Shown here: positions 1 to 7,160 of the stretch, in pieces
How positions within the stretch are numbered: position 1 is the stretch's first letter
Layout: each line of letters starts with the position of its first letter
Assembly (NCBI GenBank): GCA_905209725.1
Contig: CAJLTZ010000072.1
Location: 1-12,975, forward strand
Direction: 5' to 3'
Length of the DNA stretch: 12,975 nucleotides
Source of the DNA: an uncultured Muribaculaceae bacterium
Lineage (GTDB): Bacteria > Bacteroidota > Bacteroidia > Bacteroidales > Muribaculaceae
Position numbers and translations under genes: made by a program
Notes under the pieces: generated by a model
Databases searched by the model: none
What the model saw: only the letters and a program-made list of their open reading frames with translations
Told to the model about the DNA's origin: nothing

Positions 1-313
1 CTTTTTTGATGCTATTCCTGTATGATGTTGACAAATACGTTTTAGAGGAAAGTTAATAATAAATATGATACTGCACTTATTCTACCGCTATTATATGGGC
101 GTCACTTTGTGGCAAAGTTAATTAATTCGAAATGCATCTATCATGCGTTCTGCGATGTAAACGAGTCTTCCATTGCTCTCGCTTAACGGGAAAAAACACA
201 TACAACATTCAAGTCAAAGGCTACGTCGGAGGCTAGGACTTCGACAGTAGCAACATTTAAGCCGTGCTTGCCGAAAATGACGGCAAGCATATCAATATCC
301 CTAATTATAACCT
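1..313. other. Gene-poor left edge with decayed-looking short frames
   Basis: No convincing intact gene. A + strand frame open from the window edge ends at a TAA at 54-56 and could be the last 17 codons of a gene lying mostly outside the window. On the - strand a frame from about 350 to 183 reads sensibly, including DMLAVIFGKHGLNVATVEV. After a run of six T's the next frame continues as SESNGRLVYIAERMIDAFRI and stops at 123-125, so one base lost from the T-run would explain both halves. I do not recognise the protein. Short hairpins lie at 104-118 (ACTTTG/CAAAGT) and 265-289. Confidence 0.3.
265..289. repeat. 9-bp perfect inverted repeat downstream of the zeta-like gene
   Basis: TGCTTGCCG and CGGCAAGCA flank a 7-nt spacer. 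It lies 25 bp past the stop of the zeta-type kinase gene on the - strand, so it may act as that transcript's 3' hairpin. There is no U-tract after it in either direction, so it is not a clear intrinsic terminator. Confidence 0.4.
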
Positions 314-928
314 TTATGAATTGCGCACATCTTTCAATAAGATTAGCGCCCATTCAGGAATTTTGTTTGTGTACTGCTTGGCTATCTCACCGTTGGTAAG
401 GCGGAAGAGGGGGCGGGCGTCAGCGTTATCGATTGAGTTATCGTAAACGTAAAGACGGTCAATTATTGAGGATACTGTTTTGCAATTTTGAATTGACTTG
501 TTATAGCGCGATATTATCTTTGTTATTGGAACATCGTGCCCACCTTCCATAACGCGTTTGGCAATTCTTGAAGCATTAATTGCCGGATTCGAAGTTGAGA
601 TGAAAAAAATGCGAATAAAGAAGCCTACTTCTTTTGCACGCAGGACAAAATCAATCTTATCTTGAGCTGAAAAGACTGTTTCAAAAACGAAACTTTTCTT
701 CTCGGCAAGACATGTCTCGCGAAGTTCAGAGCAGTAGTTGGCTGCTTTCAAGACGGCTTCCTCATTGTTCCAATCGCCGAACATATCTTTGGCAACTTGG
801 TCGGGATTGATATACGTAGTCCCTTCCGCCCACTCATGATGGAGGAACTTTTGGGTAATAGAAGTTTTGCCTGATCCGTTAGGTCCGGCTATGATTATCA
901 ATTCCGGTTTATGCTCAGCAGTTGCCAT
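314..928 (-). CDS. Zeta-toxin-like P-loop kinase (predicted ABC-type ATPase, COG4185-like)
   Basis: The 204-residue protein has a Walker A motif GPNGSGKT at residues 15-22, directly after a hydrophobic strand (LIIIAG). It then shows INPDQVAKDM (40-49), FETVFS (82-87) and RVMEGGHDVP (125-134) followed by ISRYNKS, the usual order in chromosomal zeta-toxin-like ATPases. In that family, zeta toxins phosphorylate the 3'-OH of UDP-N-acetylglucosamine and block cell-wall precursor synthesis. Whether this member uses the same substrate cannot be seen from sequence. The protein is predicted cytosolic, with no signal or membrane segment. Its ATG lies 14 nt inside the preceding small gene, so the two are probably translationally coupled. 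The length and intact motifs argue for an active enzyme. A non-toxic nucleotide or sugar kinase role is the alternative. Confidence 0.85.
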   Translation of the reverse strand: MATAEHKPELIIIAGPNGSGKTSITQKFLHHEWAEGTTYINPDQVAKDMFGDWNNEEAVLKAANYCSELRETCLAEKKSFVFETVFSAQDKIDFVLRAKEVGFFIRIFFISTSNPAINASRIAKRVMEGGHDVPITKIISRYNKSIQNCKTVSSIIDRLYVYDNSIDNADARPLFRLTNGEIAKQYTNKIPEWALILLKDVRNS

Positions 929-1130
929 TTTTCAATTCATTTATTCTATTTGCCCACTTGGCCTGTTGCTCTTCTGCTCCCTTACGAAGCTCATCAAAAT
1001 ATTTTTTTGTTGCTTCCTCATGGCGCGTTTTTGCATCAGCAGCAACCTCGCGCATGATTTGGGCGAGCATTTCGTCTGTCGGTTCCTTGCCGGAATTGAA
1101 CCGATATGCATTCATTTCAGATTCTGACAT
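915..1130 (-). CDS. Small charged helical protein, putative antitoxin partner of the zeta-like kinase
   Basis: This 71-residue protein starts MSESEMNAYRF, continues EPTDEMLAQIMREVA, and its second half is a long Lys/Glu-rich helix with no membrane segment. It resembles the small proteins that commonly precede zeta-like ATPases in Bacteroidales; this is from memory of the family, not a search. Its last 14 nt overlap the kinase gene. I chose the ATG at 1130. The frame also runs open to a GTG at 1172, but that start lies in the loop of the hairpin at 1145-1185 and would put the hairpin's 3' arm inside the coding region. Position, size and overlap suggest it neutralises the kinase. It shows no resemblance to the classical epsilon antitoxin. 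Confidence 0.7.
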   Translation of the reverse strand: MSESEMNAYRFNSGKEPTDEMLAQIMREVAADAKTRHEEATKKYFDELRKGAEEQQAKWANRINELKNGNC

Positions 1131-1144
1131 AGTAGAATAATAAT

Positions 1145-1185
1145 AAGGCTGCAATGCTGCCGATTGGGACACGCATTGCAGCCTT
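1145..1185 (-). terminator. 13-bp perfect hairpin between ppdK and the toxin-antitoxin-like pair
   Basis: Arms 1145-1157 (AAGGCTGCAATGC) and 1173-1185 are perfectly complementary around a 15-nt loop. On the - strand it begins 29 bp after the ppdK stop and is followed by ATTATTATTCT, a moderately T-rich stretch, which fits an intrinsic terminator of ppdK. It also lies directly upstream of the small gene's ATG, so it could affect read-through into the pair. Confidence 0.65.
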
Positions 1186-1213
1186 TGTTAATTGCTGATT
1201 ATCAATCCTTTAA

Positions 1214-3931
1214 TTAATCTTCCAGGCTGGCCTGCGCCGCAGCTACGCGGGCGATGGGGACGCGGTAGGGGGAGCAGCTGACGTAGTTCATGCCGAGTTT
1301 GGCGCAGAATTTCACGCTGCTGGGCTCGCCTCCGTGCTCGCCGCAGATGCCCACTTTCAGTTCGGGCTTCGTGCTGCGGCCTTTCTTAACGCCCATCTCT
1401 ACAAGCTGACCTACACCTTCCTGATCCAATACCTCGAAGGGATCTACTTTCAGGATGCCTTTTTCCTTATAGTATTTGAGGAATTTGGGTGCGTCGTCGC
1501 GAGAGTAACCGAAGGTCATCTGCGTCAGGTCGTTCGTACCGAATGAGAAGAAGTCGGCTACCTCGGCGATCTTGTTGGCTGTGAGGGCAGCACGGGGCAC
1601 CTCAATCATTGTTCCTACCTTGTAGGCGATGGTCTCGCCACGCTCGTCAAATACCTTGGCAGCTGTGGTGTTGATCACGTTTGCCTGGTGCTGGAGTTCC
1701 TTTAGAGTGCCAACGAGGGGTACCATGATTTCAGGGAATACCTTGATACCACGGGCCTTGCAGTTGAGCGCTGCCTCTATGATGGCGCGTGTCTGCATCT
1801 CTGTGATTTCGGGATATGTGATGCCGAGACGGCAGCCACGGTGTCCGAGCATCGGGTTGAATTCCTCGAGGGAGTCAACCTTTGCCTTTACCTCCTCGAG
1901 AGTGAGACCCATCTCCTGAGCCATCTCTTTCTGGGTGGCAGTCTGGTGAGGAACGAACTCATGCAACGGGGGATCGAGCAGACGGACAGTAACGCCGAAT
2001 CCGTCCATAGCCTCGAAGATGCCTTCGAAGTCCATGCGTTGCATAGGGAGGAGTTTGGCGAGGGCTGTGCGTCGACCCTCTTCATCGGAGGCGAGGATCA
2101 TTTCGCGGATGGCCTTGATACGGTCGCCTTCGAAGAACATGTGCTCTGTGCGGCAGAGGCCGATACCCTGGGCGCCGAAGTGGCGTGCCTGCTTGGCATC
2201 GCGGGGTGTGTCGGCGTTGGTGCGCACGAGGCAGTGGGTGAATTTGTCGGCGAGGTTCATGATTGCGCCGAAATCACCGTCGAGTTCGGGCTCAGCGGTG
2301 GGCACCTGACCGTCATATACATCACCTGTGGAGCCATTGAGAGAGATCCAGTCTCCCTCCTTATAGACTTTGCCGCCCATTTCGACGGTCTTTGCTTTAT
2401 AGTCGACCTTGATTTCGCCGGCGCCGGAAACGCAGCACTTGCCCATGCCTCGAGCCACAACGGCAGCGTGCGAAGTCATGCCGCCACGCATTGTGAGGAT
2501 ACCCTGGGCCACAGCCATACCGCGAAGGTCTTCGGGGCTTGTCTCGATGCGTACAAGGATAACTTTTTTCTTTCTCTCAGCCCATTCCTCAGCGTCCTCA
2601 GCCTGGAATACGATCTGGCCTGTGGCAGCGCCCGGAGAAGCGGGGAGACCCTTTGCCACAATCTTGGCGTGCTTGAGGGAATCTTTGTCGAACACGGGGT
2701 GGAGAAGCTCGTCGAGTTTCTGAGGCTCCATGCGGAGAAGGGCTGTCTTTTCATCGATCATGTTCTCACGGAGGAGATCCATGGCGATGCGTACCATAGC
2801 GGCACCTGTGCGTTTGCCGTTACGAGTCTGGAGCATCCAGAGTTTGCCGTCCTGAATGGTGAACTCCATATCCTGCATGTCGCGATAGTGGTCCTCGAGT
2901 TTATGGGCGATGCTGATGAGTTCCTCGGCGAGTGCGGGCATCGATTCCTGAAGTGAGGGATATTTGGAAGCGCGCACCTCTTCGCTGATGCCCTGGAGGG
3001 CAGCCCAGCGGCGTGAGCCTTCGATTGTGATCTGCTGGGGTGTGCGGACACCTGCCACAACGTCCTCACCCTGTGCGTTGATAAGATATTCACCGTTGAA
3101 GATATTTTCACCTGTGGCAGCGTCGCGGCTGAAGGCAACGCCGGTGGCGGAATTATTGCCCATGTTGCCGTAAACCATAGCCTGCACATTGACAGCCGTT
3201 CCCCATTCTTCGGGAATCTGGTTCATGCGGCGATAGATGATGGCGCGCTCGTTCATCCAGCTGTCGAACACGGCGCAGATTCCGCCCCAGAGCTGATCCC
3301 ATGCGGAATCGGGGAAGTCCTTGCCGGTGTAATCCTTCACGGCAGCCTTGAAACGCTTCACGAGCTCCTTGAGGTCGTCAACATCGAGTTCGGTGTCGAG
3401 TTTGACACCCTTCTCCTCCTTCACCTTGTCCATGATGGCCTCGAAGGGGTCGATATCAGTTTTGCTCTTAGGCTTCATACCGAGCACCACGTCGCCATAC
3501 ATCTGCACGAAACGGCGGTAACTGTCCCAGGCGAAGCGGGGATTTCCGCTCTTTTCGGCAAGTGCGTTTACGGTAGCGTCGTTCATACCGAGGTTGAGCA
3601 CGGTGTCCATCATGCCGGGCATAGAAGCGCGAGCACCGGAGCGTACGGATACGAGCAGCGGATTGGAGGGGTCGTCGAATTTCTTGCCCGTGAGTGCCTC
3701 CACGTGAGCGATGGCTTTCTCTACATCGGCCTTGATGTCGGCCACCACAGCGTCGCGACCGAGCTGGGTATATTCTGTACAAACTTCAGTGGTTATGGTG
3801 AAGCCGGGAGGAACCGGCATTCCCAGAAGATTCATTTCAGCAAGATTGGCTCCCTTGCCGCCGAGCAGATTTCTCATGTCGGCCTTACCTTCGGCTTTAC
3901 CGTCGCCGAACGTATAGATCTTTTTTGCCAT
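1214..3931 (-). CDS. ppdK: Pyruvate, phosphate dikinase
   Basis: PPDK interconverts pyruvate + ATP + Pi and phosphoenolpyruvate + AMP + PPi in the cytosol, linking glycolysis and gluconeogenesis. The 905-residue protein has the normal family length and all domains in order. The N-terminal ATP-grasp begins with LLGGKGANLAEM (22-33) and contains SVRSGARASMPGMMDT (95-110). The phosphohistidine domain has GGMTSHAAVVARG (483-495), with His488 as phospho-carrier and Thr486 equivalent to the residue phosphorylated for regulation in plant enzymes. The C-terminal PEP/pyruvate barrel has LLDPPLHEF (651-659), GHRGCRLG (696-703), FGTNDLTQMTFG (797-808) and GICGEHGGEP (861-870) with the catalytic Cys863. 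The frame stays open upstream to 4156, but those 75 residues are non-homologous. MAKKIYTFGDG is the standard family start, so I use the ATG at 3931. The gene appears monocistronic. Confidence 0.97.
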   Translation of the reverse strand: MAKKIYTFGDGKAEGKADMRNLLGGKGANLAEMNLLGMPVPPGFTITTEVCTEYTQLGRDAVVADIKADVEKAIAHVEALTGKKFDDPSNPLLVSVRSGARASMPGMMDTVLNLGMNDATVNALAEKSGNPRFAWDSYRRFVQMYGDVVLGMKPKSKTDIDPFEAIMDKVKEEKGVKLDTELDVDDLKELVKRFKAAVKDYTGKDFPDSAWDQLWGGICAVFDSWMNERAIIYRRMNQIPEEWGTAVNVQAMVYGNMGNNSATGVAFSRDAATGENIFNGEYLINAQGEDVVAGVRTPQQITIEGSRRWAALQGISEEVRASKYPSLQESMPALAEELISIAHKLEDHYRDMQDMEFTIQDGKLWMLQTRNGKRTGAAMVRIAMDLLRENMIDEKTALLRMEPQKLDELLHPVFDKDSLKHAKIVAKGLPASPGAATGQIVFQAEDAEEWAERKKKVILVRIETSPEDLRGMAVAQGILTMRGGMTSHAAVVARGMGKCCVSGAGEIKVDYKAKTVEMGGKVYKEGDWISLNGSTGDVYDGQVPTAEPELDGDFGAIMNLADKFTHCLVRTNADTPRDAKQARHFGAQGIGLCRTEHMFFEGDRIKAIREMILASDEEGRRTALAKLLPMQRMDFEGIFEAMDGFGVTVRLLDPPLHEFVPHQTATQKEMAQEMGLTLEEVKAKVDSLEEFNPMLGHRGCRLGITYPEITEMQTRAIIEAALNCKARGIKVFPEIMVPLVGTLKELQHQANVINTTAAKVFDERGETIAYKVGTMIEVPRAALTANKIAEVADFFSFGTNDLTQMTFGYSRDDAPKFLKYYKEKGILKVDPFEVLDQEGVGQLVEMGVKKGRSTKPELKVGICGEHGGEPSSVKFCAKLGMNYVSCSPYRVPIARVAAAQASLED

Positions 3932-4126
3932 AGAGCTAATTGTGTTAATATATATGTATTTATAAAATTCGGGTTGATACCTTAGAGAGTGTTTAAGATT
4001 AAGCCGTTTAAACAAATCAAAAACGATGAAAAACCGCATTCCTAATAAGACGGAAAAAGCGACTTGGACAGTTCTCTGCCCATGTCTTAAACGCCACAAA
4101 AACATCAAGTGATGAATTTGTAGTTG

Positions 4127-4134
4127 CAAATTTA
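4127..4134 (-). promoter_or_regulatory. Candidate -7 box for ppdK
   Basis: On the - strand the sequence TAAATTTG matches the Bacteroidetes -7 consensus TAnnTTTG. There is no good -33 TTG at the expected 19-21 bp spacing. If used, it gives ppdK a leader of roughly 190 nt. It lies only 22 bp from the opposing rlmD -7 box. Confidence 0.4.
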
Positions 4135-4156
4135 ATAAAAAATGGCATAATTTCAC

Positions 4157-4164
4157 TATCTTTG
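4157..4164 (+). promoter_or_regulatory. Candidate -7 box for rlmD
   Basis: TATCTTTG is an exact TAnnTTTG match ending 18 bp before the rlmD ATG, implying a very short leader of about 10-15 nt. No -33 element is evident at standard spacing. Confidence 0.5.
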
Positions 4165-4182
4165 TGAAAATTTTTTGAAATC

Positions 4183-5631
4183 ATGGCAAGGAAGAAGAAG
4201 CCGTTACCCGAATTGAAGGGGGTGGAGATAACGTCGGTGGCCGCCGAAGGAAAGTCGCTGGCACGTGTGCGTCTGCGCCCCGAAGATGAGAGTCCGATAG
4301 TATTGTTTGTGCCTTATGGCGCCCCCGGCGATGTGGTCGACGTGCAGATTGACCGTAAGAAACACAGTTTTGCCGAGGGGCATATCACACGCTTTGAAGT
4401 CCGCTCACCGCTGCGCCAAAGTCCCCGATGCAGTCATTTCGGGATATGCGGCGGATGCAAATGGCAGCATCTTCCTTACGATGAACAGTTGAAATGGAAA
4501 CGCCGTCAGGTGGTGGATGCTCTGGAGCGCATCGCCAAGGTGGAACTTCCCGAAATCAACGATACTCTCGGCAGCGATTCCATCTGGTGCTACCGCAACA
4601 AGATGGAATATACCTTCTCCTCAAAGAAATGGCGCACAAAGGAGGAGATTGAGAGCGGTATGGATTTCGAAGACTCGCCGAATGCCTTGGGATTCCATAT
4701 TCCGGGCGCATTTGACAAGGTGCTCCACATATCTCAATGCCATCTTCAGACTCCCCTTGGCGACGAAATCCGCAATTTTATATATGATGAGGCGGAACGC
4801 CGGGGTTACACCTTCTATAATATAAGGGAAAACAATGGACTCCTTCGCACCCTGATGATTCGCACGGCCTCCACGGGTGAGGTGATGGTGTGCCTTGTGT
4901 TTGGCGAAAACGATAAGGAGGCGATTGACGCGATGATGACGGCTATTTCGGAGAAATTTCCGCAACTTACATCGCTTCTTTATGTGGTCAATACAAAATT
5001 GAACGATACGATTGCCGACCAGGAAATCATTGTATATAAAGGACGTGACTACATCCTGGAGGATATGGAGGGGCTGAAATACAGGGTTAATGCCAAGTCG
5101 TTTTATCAGACCAACTCGGCCCAGGCGCATAAGCTCTACAGCGTGGCACGCCGCTATGCTGGGCTCGACAGGGCAGAGGAGGAGAGAAAACCTCTCGTAT
5201 ACGACCTTTACACCGGTGCCGGAACGATAGCCAATTTTGTGGCTAGCAATGCCTGCAAGGTGGTGGGGATTGAATATGTGGAGGAGGCGATTTCCGACGC
5301 GCGAATAAATTCGGAGGCCAATGGCATCGACAATACGATTTTCTATGCCGGCGACATGAAGAATGTGCTCACAGATGAATTTATCATGCTCCATGGGCGG
5401 CCGGATGTGATGATTGTAGACCCGCCCCGCGCAGGCATGCACGAGGATGTGGTGAAGGTGATACTCAATGCAGCTCCCGACGTGATTGTATACGTAAGCT
5501 GCAATCCGGCCACCCAGGCACGCGACATCGCGCTGCTCGATGACAAATACCGTGTCACAGACGTGCAACCTGTTGACATGTTCCCGCACACCCACCATGT
5601 GGAAAATGTGGTCCGTATGGTTAAACGCTAA
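4183..5631 (+). CDS. rlmD: 23S rRNA (uracil-C5)-methyltransferase, RlmD/RumA family
   Basis: Class I SAM-dependent enzyme of the TrmA/RumA family, which makes 5-methyluridine in RNA through a covalent cysteine adduct. Residues 10-75 form a TRAM-like RNA-binding beta-barrel. The Fe-S ligands fit C83-x5-C89-x2-C92 plus Cys186 (SQCHLQ), the RumA-type [4Fe-4S] pattern. The Rossmann methyltransferase follows, with FYQTNSAQA (307-315), the SAM loop DLYTGAGTIANF (341-352), MIVDPPRAG (410-418) and catalytic Cys440 in YVSCNPATQARDI (438-450). At 482 residues it is near the family norm. The 23S U1939 target is the best-known RlmD activity. Bacteroidetes often carry more than one paralogue, so the exact uridine is not certain. 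The mscS-family gene follows after 21 nt and is probably co-transcribed. Confidence 0.93.
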   Translation: MARKKKPLPELKGVEITSVAAEGKSLARVRLRPEDESPIVLFVPYGAPGDVVDVQIDRKKHSFAEGHITRFEVRSPLRQSPRCSHFGICGGCKWQHLPYDEQLKWKRRQVVDALERIAKVELPEINDTLGSDSIWCYRNKMEYTFSSKKWRTKEEIESGMDFEDSPNALGFHIPGAFDKVLHISQCHLQTPLGDEIRNFIYDEAERRGYTFYNIRENNGLLRTLMIRTASTGEVMVCLVFGENDKEAIDAMMTAISEKFPQLTSLLYVVNTKLNDTIADQEIIVYKGRDYILEDMEGLKYRVNAKSFYQTNSAQAHKLYSVARRYAGLDRAEEERKPLVYDLYTGAGTIANFVASNACKVVGIEYVEEAISDARINSEANGIDNTIFYAGDMKNVLTDEFIMLHGRPDVMIVDPPRAGMHEDVVKVILNAAPDVIVYVSCNPATQARDIALLDDKYRVTDVQPVDMFPHTHHVENVVRMVKR

Positions 5632-5652
5632 AAATCTTAAACTCTTTCCTTT

Positions 5653-6771
5653 ATGTTTGGATTCAATTTGCAGGACAATCCTGTGATCCCCGCCATCCCT
5701 GCAGAGGATGTGGCAAAGGAGATCGACACAACCACCTTTTTCGACAGCCTCAAGGGACTGGGATTTGAGGACGCTTTGTCGAAGATAGCGTCATCGCTGG
5801 TGAATTTCACGTTCAAGTTGCTGATAGCGATACTGGTGTTCTATGTGGGACGCTTCGTTATCAAGAAACTATATAAGGTAATCTTCAATATGCTTACGCG
5901 CAAGCATGTCGATGCCTCCATCACCACGTTCGCCCTATCGCTTGTAAAGATTACTCTCTATTTCATCCTCATCATCACGGTGATTGGAATCCTCGGAATA
6001 GAGACGAGCAGTTTCCTGGCAATCTTCGCATCGGCTGGTGTGGCTATCGGTATGGCATTGAGCGGCACGCTCCAGAATTTTGCAGGTGGCGTGCTGATTC
6101 TCTTGCTTAAGCCTTACAAGGTAGGGGATTACATAGAGGTTTCGGGCTATACGGGCACGGTGAAGTCGATCCAGCTTTTCAACACTGTGATAAATACCAT
6201 CGACAACCGTTCGATAATCATCCCCAACGGTGTGCTCTCCACCAGCTCCATCAATAATTACTCCCTTGAGCCATACCGCCGCATTGAATGGACAGTAGGA
6301 TTATCCTACGGCACTGATTTCAAGGCAGCCAGGGAGGTGCTTATGGCGATGTTGCATAGCGACGACCGGGTGGTGAAGGAGTTTGTGGAGGATGACATGA
6401 AATATCGCGAGGAACAGCGCGAAGAGGAACTCAAGCAGAATCTTCCCGTGGAAAATTCCCAGGAAAGCGGAAAGAAACGCTCATGGCTCTATCGCGCATT
6501 CCATCGGCGCGCAAAGCAATATGCAGGCAATATCATCGACTCTCGTTACGACATGCCGGTGGAGATACCGAAGCGCGTGAGCCGAAAACCGTTCGTTGGG
6601 CTCAACGAACTCGGCGACAGTGCGATAGTGCTTGTGGTGCGTGCCTGGACTCATCAGGACAATTACTGGCCACTATATTTCGAGATGAACGAAAGGATCT
6701 ATACCGAATTACCCGAACACGGCTTCGAATTCCCCTTCCCGCAGCTCGATGTTCATATGGACAAGGAATAG
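5653..6771 (+). CDS. MscS-family mechanosensitive ion channel
   Basis: Small-conductance mechanosensitive channels release solutes on hypo-osmotic shock. The 372-residue protein has a short amphipathic N-terminus and hydrophobic segments near 52-72, 93-115 and 118-150. The last is the Gly/Ala-rich pore helix (ASAGVAIGMALSGTLQNFAG). It is followed by the beta-domain signature LKPYKVGDYIEVSGYTGTV (152-170) and NRSIIIPNGVLS (185-196), then the C-terminal alpha/beta domain ending in FPFPQLDVH. The unusual part is a charged stretch of about 70 residues (roughly 240-312, rich in Glu, Lys and Arg) splitting that last domain, so the protein is longer than E. coli MscS (286 aa) although it has only three membrane segments. 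It follows rlmD closely; a functional link is not obvious. Confidence 0.93.
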   Translation: MFGFNLQDNPVIPAIPAEDVAKEIDTTTFFDSLKGLGFEDALSKIASSLVNFTFKLLIAILVFYVGRFVIKKLYKVIFNMLTRKHVDASITTFALSLVKITLYFILIITVIGILGIETSSFLAIFASAGVAIGMALSGTLQNFAGGVLILLLKPYKVGDYIEVSGYTGTVKSIQLFNTVINTIDNRSIIIPNGVLSTSSINNYSLEPYRRIEWTVGLSYGTDFKAAREVLMAMLHSDDRVVKEFVEDDMKYREEQREEELKQNLPVENSQESGKKRSWLYRAFHRRAKQYAGNIIDSRYDMPVEIPKRVSRKPFVGLNELGDSAIVLVVRAWTHQDNYWPLYFEMNERIYTELPEHGFEFPFPQLDVHMDKE

Positions 6772-6825
6772 AACATAACAAGTCATAAGTCATAAGGAAT
6801 GAGGCATAAGAAATAAGTATTTGAG

Positions 6826-6849
6826 ATTGAAGTATTGAAGTATTGAAGT
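6826..6849. repeat. Tandem 8-mer, three copies (ATTGAAGT)
   Basis: Three perfect copies of ATTGAAGT lie head to tail and a fourth copy decays after two bases. This may be a small slippage-prone repeat in the 3' region of the MscS gene. Confidence 0.8.
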
Positions 6850-6927
6850 ATTTAGGATTTAGACAGCTAACCCAAAATTCGATGTTTTCAGATTTTTGTC
6901 GTACTTAAATGACGAGCAAAGAAAACT

Positions 6928-7104
6928 TTGAGAAAAGCCATAATACCAATAGCAATCGTTGGCCTTTTATTTGGCATTGCGTCAGTGGTCTTGCTCTTGA
7001 ATTGTTGAGTCGGGGAAAAGAGAGTCAAATTCAAGGTCCACTTCCTCAAACTCGACGTCTTCAATACTTTTCTTTCTATAGAATATTTTTCATCACCACT
7101 CTAA
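6928..7104 (+). pseudogene. Possible broken small membrane or secreted protein gene
   Basis: From a TTG at 6928 the frame reads RKAIIPIAIVGLLFGIASVV, a textbook positively charged N-terminus plus hydrophobic segment, then LLLNC and an in-frame TGA at 7006-7008. Past that TGA the same frame continues with EKRVKFKVHFLKLDVFNTFL and ends at TAA 7102-7104. Membrane segment, then a charged soluble stretch, in one frame with a single stop suggests a gene that has taken a nonsense mutation, or a chance frame. I do not recognise the family. The overlapping ATG frame at 6909-7139 looks less protein-like. Confidence 0.3.
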
Positions 7105-7123
7105 TCCTATCGATTATAGGATT
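7103..7123. repeat. 8-bp perfect inverted repeat (AATCCTAT/ATAGGATT)
   Basis: The arms flank a 5-nt loop in the spacer between convergent genes. No T-run follows on the + side. It could be a weak shared terminator or a protein-binding site. Confidence 0.45.
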
Positions 7124-7160
7124 GAAAGTTGTGGCATAAAGGATGTTGCTGGCAGGGCTC

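Larger units (their letters stand above)
6772..7160. other. Gene-poor spacer with short tandem repeats
   Basis: This is the stretch between the convergent MscS gene (+) and the HipA-like/DUF3037 gene (-). It starts with degenerate CATAAG-type repeats (6782-6818), then a tandem 8-mer, a possible broken membrane-peptide gene (6928-7104) and an inverted repeat (7103-7123). I see no convincing intrinsic terminator with a U-tract and no RNA gene. Confidence 0.5.

Noticed and set aside
1131..1172. GTG start for the small antitoxin-like gene
   Set aside because: It lies in the loop of the 13-bp terminator hairpin; the ATG at 1130 gives a family-like start.
1841..2956. 371-codon + strand frame inside ppdK
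   Set aside because: It lies fully antisense to a clearly conserved enzyme. Its His/Glu/Val-rich composition is typical of the mirror frame of a high-GC third-position gene, and it shows no recognisable motif.
3932..4156. 75-residue N-terminal extension of PPDK
   Set aside because: The residues do not resemble PPDK, and MAKKIYTFGDG at 3931 is the standard family start. The extension runs across the probable promoter.
4621..5598. 325-codon - strand frame inside rlmD
   Set aside because: Antisense shadow of rlmD, with no domain signature and no promoter.
6826..6849. CRISPR-like repeats
   Set aside because: Three contiguous 8-mers without spacers form a simple tandem repeat. No CRISPR array or cas gene is present in the window.
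6909..7139. 76-codon + strand frame MTSKENFEK...
   Set aside because: The internal composition is not protein-like, and the neighbouring frame (6928-7104) reads far better. I see no family match.
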